This document shows positions 5,223 through 8,258 of a stretch of DNA of 8,258 nucleotides, one piece after another. This DNA comes from DASTHV01 sp035718045. Its GTDB lineage: Bacteria > Patescibacteriota > Saccharimonadia > Saccharimonadales > UBA10212. The notes below the pieces were generated by a model. The model saw only the letters and a list, made by a program, of their open reading frames with translations, was not told the DNA's origin and did no database searches. A program made the translations under genes and the position numbers. Where the stretch lies: NCBI GenBank assembly GCA_035718045.1, contig DASTHV010000022.1, positions 1 through 8,258 on the forward strand. The letters are read 5' to 3'. Positions within the stretch are counted from its first letter, which is position 1, and each line of letters begins with the position of its first letter.

Positions 5223-6236
5223 CTACCGGATCGCTAGTTTGATCAAACTTGAAATGGTTTTGGGCCCGGGAACGTTAGTAACAAGCAATTCATTTATCTT
5301 GCTTAAGTTAAATTTAAGCCCAAGTTGAGCGGCAATAATTTTGAACACCAGCTTGTTGGATTTGTAATCCGCGACTGTGGTGAGCGGCCCCAAAGTATAT
5401 CCATTCGCCTCGATTCCGGCCGCGCCGCTGGATCCCGGGCTGCCCCCTGGATAATTAGGGACGGTTTTGACTCCTGTGATATCAAAGAAGCGGCCCGCCT
5501 CATCAACGGCTCGCCCCAAATAAATTCCTTTGCTAAGCAAAGGACGATTAAGGGTACTTGAACCGGAAGTGTCAAATACGGCCTCAGCGCCGGCTGGAAT
5601 CGGTTTTATAGATCCACGGTACTTCATTGCCGGGACTTCATCGTAGGCACGGCCCGGGTCGTAACCCGGTATTTGCGGCAGCGTAGTAAGTTCGCTTTTA
5701 GGATCGGGCTCTATAAAAGCGAAATCACTCTTGTTGGGGTCTTTGATAATTTTTAAGCCTACGGCCAGCGGTGTGGCCGGATAAGGGTATACGCTAGGGT
5801 CGAAAAACTCAAGCTGGCTAGGCTTGGCGCTGGCAGTTTGTTTGTCTGTCAGACAATGCTTTGCCGTTAAGAAACCTTCCATGCCCCTTAGGCTAATTTT
5901 CGTGGCGTCGCAAATCAGGGTCATTGAGCCGTCGCTGGCTTCAAAACCGAGCTTTACGCTGGAGTCCTCGATCGCTTGCTGCTGCGGAAGACTGATTTTT
6001 TTACCGAAATCGGGCAGCGAAGTTATAGGCTGACGCGGGCCGTACATTTGAAAAATTGAAGCGCTAAAATGAATTTCCGTGCCGCCGGGGGCGCTCAAGG
6101 CGGGAGTTTGGGCCTGGGCGAATTGATTTCCCTGGTCTTTATCGCCGACCGTACCCGCCAGAGCTAAAAAGCCCAGGCCAAGAGCGGTCAGGCGTCTAGC
6201 CCGCAAAGAGGACTTCTCGCTCCAAAACTCAGACAT
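5223..6236 (-). CDS. Exported trypsin-like (chymotrypsin-fold) serine protease
   Basis: This 337-residue protein starts with a basic stretch (RARR) and a hydrophobic segment (LTALGLGFLALAG, about 15-29), a signal peptide or membrane anchor, with a possible cleavage at AQA near 43. The body has a trypsin-like catalytic set: GFLTAKHCL with His127, the KSDFAFIEPD segment with Asp171, and GSPGSSGAAGI with the nucleophile Ser270 in a GxSG setting. Cys109 and Cys128 flank the His region as in the classic Cys42-Cys58 disulfide, and the second directly follows the catalytic His. The active-site motif is GSSGA rather than GDSGG, so substrate preference is not predictable. The C-terminal 70 residues (ADYKSNKLVFKIIAAQLGLK...) have no motif I recognise. 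The start is ATG 6236, because an upstream reading to 6272 adds MLICCFYCIILL across the promoter. It is probably surface-exposed or secreted; target unknown. Confidence 0.72.
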   Translation of the reverse strand: MSEFWSEKSSLRARRLTALGLGFLALAGTVGDKDQGNQFAQAQTPALSAPGGTEIHFSASIFQMYGPRQPITSLPDFGKKISLPQQQAIEDSSVKLGFEASDGSMTLICDATKISLRGMEGFLTAKHCLTDKQTASAKPSQLEFFDPSVYPYPATPLAVGLKIIKDPNKSDFAFIEPDPKSELTTLPQIPGYDPGRAYDEVPAMKYRGSIKPIPAGAEAVFDTSGSSTLNRPLLSKGIYLGRAVDEAGRFFDITGVKTVPNYPGGSPGSSGAAGIEANGYTLGPLTTVADYKSNKLVFKIIAAQLGLKFNLSKINELLVTNVPGPKTISSLIKLAIR

Positions 6237-6243
6237 AAGCAAG

Positions 6244-6272
6244 ATAATACAATAAAAACAGCAAATTAGCAA
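6244..6272 (-). promoter_or_regulatory. Leaderless promoter of the serine protease gene
   Basis: On the minus strand, TTGCTA (6272-6267) and TATTAT (6249-6244) are exactly 17 bases apart. The ATG at 6236 is seven bases after the -10 box, so the transcript should begin at or beside the start codon. No Shine-Dalgarno sequence is present, which fits a leaderless message. Confidence 0.7.
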
Positions 6273-6299
6273 CTAACCTACTCACCAGTGGCTCCAATC

Positions 6300-6308
6300 T
6301 GTTATGAT
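6300..6308 (+). promoter_or_regulatory. Candidate extended -10 promoter upstream of tRNA-Ser(GCU)
   Basis: TG, T, TATGAT at 6300-6308 has the same extended -10 form as the tRNA-Ser(UGA) promoter (TGT-TATAAT). It is about 157 bases before the mature 5' end of tRNA-Ser(GCU), and no -10 box lies closer in the correct position. The intervening 6309-6465 is strongly folded sequence that would form a long 5' leader. Confidence 0.4.
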
Positions 6309-6337
6309 GTACTAGCCAAGCTCAGATTTGGTTTTTC

Positions 6338-6378
6338 CAATTTTGCAAAAACACGCAGTGCAGGTTTTCGCAAAATTG
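6338..6378 (+). repeat. Imperfect hairpin 1 upstream of tRNA-Ser(GCU)
   Basis: CAATTTTGCAAAAAC at 6338-6352 pairs with 6364-6378 in 14 of 15 positions (one A/C mismatch), with an 11-base loop. It is not followed by a T run. Purine-rich AGAGAAGGAGCA follows at 6379-6390. Confidence 0.75.
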
Positions 6379-6384
6379 AGAGAA

Positions 6385-6460
6385 GGAGCAGCGGAAGGCT
6401 GCAGGCGCGAGCAACTAAATTCATTTTATTGCTCGTCGTCGCAAGCCTGCAGCTTGCTCC
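6385..6460 (+). repeat. Long three-segment hairpin directly before tRNA-Ser(GCU)
   Basis: Nested complementary segments are GGAGCA (6385-6390) with TGCTCC (6455-6460), GCTGCAGGC (6398-6406) with GCCTGCAGC (6445-6453), and CGAGCAA (6408-6414) with TTGCTCG (6429-6435). Internal bulges separate the segments, and a 14-base A/T-rich loop closes the end. It stops six bases before the tRNA, leaving no place for a normal tRNA promoter there. Confidence 0.7.
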
Positions 6461-6465
6461 GACGA

Positions 6466-6558
6466 GGAGAGGTACCCAAGAGGCTGAAGGGGTCGGTTTG
6501 CTAAATCGATAGGGGGGCGAAAGCCCCCGCGAGGGTTCGAATCCCTCCCTCTCCGCCA
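6466..6558 (+). tRNA. tRNA-Ser(GCU)
   Basis: Acceptor GGAGAGG (6466-6472) pairs with CCTCTCC (6548-6554), followed by discriminator G6555 and an encoded CCA (6556-6558). The anticodon arm is TCGGT / TTGCTAA / ATCGA with anticodon GCT (6500-6502), reading AGC/AGU. The variable arm is a strong GGGGGC-GAAA-GCCCCC hairpin, as expected for class II serine tRNA. The T-arm is GAGGG TTCGAAT CCCTC. The last 18 bases recur downstream at 6724-6741. Confidence 0.97.
6541..6558 (+). repeat. tRNA-Ser 3'-end repeat, copy 1 (candidate att core)
   Basis: ATCCCTCCCTCTCCGCCA forms the 3' half of the T-stem plus acceptor strand and CCA of tRNA-Ser(GCU). An exact copy lies 183 bases downstream. Use of a tRNA 3' end as a crossover site is typical of tyrosine-recombinase elements. 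Confidence 0.8.
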
Positions 6559-6562
6559 GCGA

Positions 6563-6591
6563 AAATCCTCCGGCTGTAGATCGGAGGATTT
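6563..6591 (+). terminator. Hairpin after tRNA-Ser(GCU), possible terminator
   Basis: AAATCCTCCG (6563-6572) pairs perfectly with CGGAGGATTT (6582-6591) around a nine-base loop, five bases after the tRNA CCA. The stem ends in three T but CTGCTGCTG follows rather than a T run, so termination efficiency is uncertain. Confidence 0.5.
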
Positions 6592-6616
6592 CTGCTGCTG
6601 AAAGGAGCGCTTTGCC

Positions 6617-6720
6617 CTCGCGGCCGGCAGCATTAGCTGACGATAAGCGAGAGTTCGGTGGAGCGAGGACGCGCGCAGAAACTAGTTTCGAGCACGCCGC
6701 AGCGGAAAAGGCCAAAGGCC
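6617..6720 (+). ncRNA. Structured repeat element, copy 1 (unknown family)
   Basis: The core 6625-6710 matches the minus strand of 8136-8220 at 67 of 85 aligned bases with one single-base gap. Stem I is CTCGC (6617-6621) with GCGAG (6647-6651), enclosing CGGCAGC-ATTA-GCTGACG (6625-6642). A second hairpin is GAAAC-TA-GTTTC (6678-6689). A last hairpin is GGCC-AAA-GGCC (6710-6720). Differences from copy 2 preserve pairing in stem I and in the GAARC/GYTTC hairpin. No reading frame is shared. It ends three bases before the second copy of the tRNA 3' end. The function and even the molecule type (RNA or folded single-stranded DNA) are not known. I chose the plus strand as sense only because that side is downstream of the tRNA. 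Confidence 0.5.
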
Positions 6721-6723
6721 GCC

Positions 6724-6741
6724 ATCCCTCCCTCTCCGCCA
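6724..6741 (+). repeat. tRNA-Ser 3'-end repeat, copy 2 (candidate att core)
   Basis: Exact 18-base copy of 6541-6558, without the rest of a tRNA: the bases before it do not form an anticodon arm or a T-loop. Together the two copies bracket 165 bases of folded sequence. Confidence 0.8.
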
Positions 6742-6764
6742 TAGTTTTACGTCCGGATTTCAGA

Positions 6765-6770
6765 TACAAT
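6765..6770 (+). promoter_or_regulatory. Candidate -10 box for the 6790 gene
   Basis: TACAAT at 6765-6770, 19 bases before the ATG. No convincing -35 box at the right spacing. AGAAG at 6779-6783 could serve as a weak ribosome site. Confidence 0.35.
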
Positions 6771-6789
6771 AAGCTTTAGAAGTAAGACA

Positions 6790-7362
6790 ATGGCTCAAGA
6801 AGATAATTCTCCATGGCAATATAAATCAGATAGCCACTCGGCGACTGGCACCGCAGATTCTACAAAACGCTCCGGCGGCGCCAAAAGCAACGCCAGGTCC
6901 ACCGAATCGGTTAAGTGGCAGGCTTCAGAATATATAGAACACCCCCATGGAGCGGGCTGGTACGCTTTATTAGGCCTGGTCACCATTGCGCTGACCGTCG
7001 TCGTTTTTTTTGTCACCGGCCATGACTACGTAGCGACTGCCATTATGGCGATAGTCGGAGTAATCGTTGGTGTTTTTGCCGGCCATAAGCCACGGCAGGT
7101 TGAGTATGAGATTTCTGACACCGGTTTAAGCGTCGGCGACAAGCGTTATCCGTACAGTGATTTTAAATCTTTTGCGGTTATGCATGACGAAGGACTGGTA
7201 AGTGTTAATCTCTTTCCCCTAAAGCGTCTGATGCCGCCGGTTTCAGCCTATTTCGCACCGACAGATGAAGAAAAAATCGTTAGAGTGATAGGCGACTATC
7301 TTCCCTACGAAGAACGCAAGATGGATACGATTGACCGCCTAAGCCGGCGGCTTAGGCTCTAG
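6790..7362 (+). CDS. Conserved CPR-type two-helix membrane protein, function unknown
   Basis: This 190-residue protein has a hydrophilic, Ser/Thr/Lys-rich disordered N-terminus (1-45), then WQASEYIEHPHGAGWY (43-58). Two membrane helices follow (about 57-76 and 80-98) with a short turn (TGHDY). The cytoplasmic domain of about 90 residues has alternating beta-type segments (RQVEYEISDTGLSVGDKRYPYSDFKSFAV; LVSVNLFPLKRLMPPVSAYFAP). It ends in EEKIVRVIGDYLPYEERKMDTIDRLSRRLRL. The domain pattern resembles a bacterial PH-like fold (inference). I recall similarly ended hypothetical proteins in many CPR genomes but know of no assigned function. It has no signal peptide. The gene is convergent with the next one, and the two overlap by 11 bases through a perfect hairpin at 7337-7357 that lies in both coding ends. 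The gene starts just downstream of the structured tRNA-Ser region. Confidence 0.75.
   Translation: MAQEDNSPWQYKSDSHSATGTADSTKRSGGAKSNARSTESVKWQASEYIEHPHGAGWYALLGLVTIALTVVVFFVTGHDYVATAIMAIVGVIVGVFAGHKPRQVEYEISDTGLSVGDKRYPYSDFKSFAVMHDEGLVSVNLFPLKRLMPPVSAYFAPTDEEKIVRVIGDYLPYEERKMDTIDRLSRRLRL
7337..7357. terminator. Shared hairpin in the overlapping 3' ends of convergent genes
   Basis: GCCTAAGCC (7337-7345) pairs perfectly with GGCTTAGGC (7349-7357) around GGC. The plus-strand stop is TAG 7360-7362 and the minus-strand stop is at 7354-7352, so the hairpin lies inside the plus gene and overlaps the end of the minus gene. On the plus strand, an A/T-rich TTTATTTT follows at about 7375. It probably ends both transcripts, or at least protects their 3' ends. 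Confidence 0.5.
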
Positions 7363-7870
7363 CGCCCGGCGAATTTATTTTAAAATCGGCCAAAATAACT
7401 TTATTGTTCTGCGCGCCGGGGAAGGCGGCATTTAATAACTTTTCAAATCCAGCCTGAGGGTTATTTTGAACATTTGGCTTAGATGTCCGGGCCAAAACAG
7501 CCCCCCCGCTATCAGATGATAAGGCGCCGGCCGGTGAAGGATTAGGCGATTTGTATAAAACGCCGGCGTGGCTAGTGCCGGAGGGCACTATCTTTAGATA
7601 TTGATCGTAAATAGCCGGAGTCAACGGGATTTTGTCGGGTGCGGCCAACTTGTCTTTATAAATCAATGGCACGGTGTCTTGGTCGGTGTTGCTCATTATC
7701 GTTAAAATCGTGCCGCTGCCGTCCACGATTACATAGTGGGCCGGCGCGACTTTTCCGCTCAAGTGAACCTCTCCGCTAGCCGATAAAGTTGCGGCCGAAG
7801 CCGGCCGGCTACCGAATAGGCCGATAACCGCCACTATAAACCCTGCCAATAAAAAAGCCCCAAACCTCAC
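7352..7870 (-). CDS. Small exported protein of unknown function
   Basis: This 172-residue protein starts with a clear signal peptide (residues 1-26: hydrophobic core FLLAGFIVAVIGLFG, cleavage after ASA). The mature part begins ATLSASGEVHLSGKVAPAHYVIVDGSGTILTIMSNT. A beta-rich segment with the pattern 'G-V-P...YVIVD..G.I..I.SNT' is followed by VPLIYKDK and IPLTPAIYDQYLKI. It then becomes Pro/Ser/Asn-rich (SPNPSPAGALSSDSGGAVLARTSKP) and ends with a short, possibly helical, C-terminus. It has no cysteine in the mature protein, no lipobox and no enzyme motif I recognise, so I assign no function. It starts with GTG (7870), seven bases after a TATCAT -10-like box, so it may be leaderless. It is convergent with the membrane protein gene and overlaps it by 11 bases. 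Confidence 0.7.
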   Translation of the reverse strand: MRFGAFLLAGFIVAVIGLFGSRPASAATLSASGEVHLSGKVAPAHYVIVDGSGTILTIMSNTDQDTVPLIYKDKLAAPDKIPLTPAIYDQYLKIVPSGTSHAGVLYKSPNPSPAGALSSDSGGAVLARTSKPNVQNNPQAGFEKLLNAAFPGAQNNKVILADFKINSPGARA

Positions 7871-7877
7871 ACCACCT

Positions 7878-7883
7878 ATGATA
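7878..7883 (-). promoter_or_regulatory. Candidate leaderless -10 box for the 7870 gene
   Basis: On the minus strand TATCAT (7883-7878) lies seven bases before the GTG start at 7870, the same spacing as in the protease gene. The -35 region (TTTCGT, 7906-7901) is poor. AGGTGG lies in the gap but is too close to the GTG to act as a normal Shine-Dalgarno site. Confidence 0.45.
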
Positions 7884-7980
7884 GCTGAGATTGAGGCTTC
7901 ACGAAAGCGGATATATCACAATTTTGGTACGCTTGGCGAGATTATCTCATGCCTCTCTCGGCTAATTATTTGTAGCTATC

Positions 7981-8008
7981 CCGTTTTGCGCGGAGCTGCG
8001 CAAAACGG
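7981..8008. repeat. Perfect 11-bp hairpin
   Basis: CCGTTTTGCGC (7981-7991) pairs fully with GCGCAAAACGG (7998-8008) around GGAGCT. AAAGGAGCAAC follows on the plus strand, as it does (AAGGAGCA) after the hairpin at 6338-6378. No T run follows on either strand. Confidence 0.8.
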
Positions 8009-8027
8009 AAAGGAGCAACAATACAAA

Positions 8028-8074
8028 ACCCTGCTAAATTTGCACTACTCGATCGCGCAAATTTCTAGCAGGGT
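8028..8074. repeat. Long bulged hairpin
   Basis: ACCCTGCTA (8028-8036) pairs with TAGCAGGGT (8066-8074), and inside it AATTTGC (8037-8043) pairs with GCAAATT (8057-8063). A two-base bulge and a 13-base loop complete it. GCAAC (8015-8019) and GTTGC (8083-8087) could extend the stem. It is too long and T-poor for an ordinary terminator. Confidence 0.75.
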
Positions 8075-8118
8075 CGCTATTAGTTGCGACGTGGTACGCG
8101 TGGCAGGATTAGCGCACA

Positions 8119-8226
8119 CTCGCCTTCGGCGAGCACTTTTCCACTCAGCCATGCTCGAAGCGAGCTTCTGCGCCTGTCTTCGCTCCACGAACCCACGACT
8201 ATCGCCAGCTAAGGCTGTCGAGTCGT
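8119..8226 (-). ncRNA. Structured repeat element, copy 2 (unknown family)
   Basis: The minus-strand core 8220-8136 aligns with 6625-6710. Stem I is ACGACT (8226-8221) with AGTCGT, enclosing CGACAGC-CTTA-GCTGGCG. The second hairpin is GAAGC-TC-GCTTC, and the last is CTCGCC-GAA-GGCGAG (8133-8119 on the minus strand). The strongest conserved blocks, TGGAGCGA, GCGCAGAA, TTCGAGCA and GGAAAAG, fall between or at the edges of the stems. Stem sequences differ from copy 1 but still pair. It points in the opposite direction to copy 1. No gene or tRNA end is attached to it inside the window. Confidence 0.5.
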
Positions 8227-8258
8227 AGAACCAAACCCGTCAAACAAACCAGCCCAAG

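Larger units (their letters stand above)
7871..8258. other. Gene-free, hairpin-rich region
   Basis: No open frame here looks like a protein: the longest (7878-8228, plus) reads straight through several perfect hairpins and the structured repeat. The segment holds a promoter for the gene to its left, a perfect 11-bp hairpin, a 16-bp bulged hairpin and copy 2 of the structured repeat. I see no recognisable RNase P RNA, SRP RNA or complete tmRNA. The last 30 bases (CAAACAAACCAGCCCAAG at the very end) show nothing I can name. Confidence 0.6.

Noticed and set aside
6649..6741. A second, decayed tRNA-Ser gene ending at 6741
   Set aside because: Only the last 18 bases match. There is no anticodon arm with a seven-base loop and no T-loop, and the preceding sequence is instead homologous to 8136-8220.
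6302..6769. Minus-strand open frame of 155 codons across the tRNA-Ser(GCU) region
   Set aside because: Its 'AEREGFEPSRG...' stretch is the familiar false translation of the complement of a serine tRNA, and the rest reads through strong hairpins.
8124..8170. tRNA-like D-arm (GGCTGAGTGG) on the minus strand
   Set aside because: The following stem-loop (CTCGCC-GAA-GGCGAG) has a three-base loop, not an anticodon loop, and no acceptor stem or T-arm can be built.
7878..8228. Plus-strand open frame of 116 codons
   Set aside because: No ribosome site, no recognisable protein pattern, and it crosses two perfect hairpins and the structured repeat, which is better explained as non-coding.
7880..8258. 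tmRNA on the minus strand, because the right edge reads GGGCTGGTTTGTTTGACGGG, resembling a tmRNA 5' end
   Set aside because: No T-arm (GTTCGANTCC), no CCA end and no tag reading frame were found 300-400 bases further on; the resemblance is short.

Overview
The window looks like chromosome from a Candidate Phyla Radiation (Patescibacteria) organism, most likely Saccharibacteria (TM7) or a close relative. This is inferred from family recognition, not from a marker gene. The signs are a tandem array of short two-helix VirB2/TrbC-like pilin proteins, one with a 'FGIPHWWQYLP' motif I associate with CPR pilin loci, a CPR-type membrane protein ending 'IDRLSRRLRL', very compact gene packing, TGA used as a normal stop, and several genes whose promoter lies so close to the start codon that the mRNA would be leaderless.

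Layout. 1-90 (-) is the cut-off start of a secreted protein. 213-3313 (+) holds seven consecutive pilin-like genes. The first four are tightly coupled, the fifth follows closely and has a serine-rich tail, and the sixth and seventh each have their own promoter. 3313-3752 is a cassette: a four-helix-bundle (23S rRNA intervening-sequence protein family) gene between perfect 20-bp inverted repeats, which overlap the stop codons of both neighbours. 3751-4227 (-) is a small heat-shock protein, divergent from a comF-type gene (4357-5043, +). A 28-bp palindromic terminator separates comF from tRNA-Ser(UGA) (5074-5163, -). 5223-6236 (-) encodes an exported trypsin-like protease.

6273-6789 has no protein gene. 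It holds tRNA-Ser(GCU) (6466-6558, +) between strongly folded sequences, and the last 18 bases of that tRNA are repeated exactly at 6724-6741. 6790-7362 (+) encodes a two-helix membrane protein, convergent with and overlapping a small exported protein (7352-7870, -). 7871-8258 has no credible gene but is full of hairpins.

The most unusual result is that the folded sequence at 6625-6710 (+) and that at 8136-8220 (-) are about 79% identical copies of one another, and several of their differences preserve base pairing. This points to a dispersed structured RNA or DNA element that I cannot assign to a known family.

Most of the protein genes concern the cell surface: pilins, a protease and other exported proteins. 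Together with ComF, this would fit an episymbiotic cell that handles DNA through surface appendages, but that joint role is inference.
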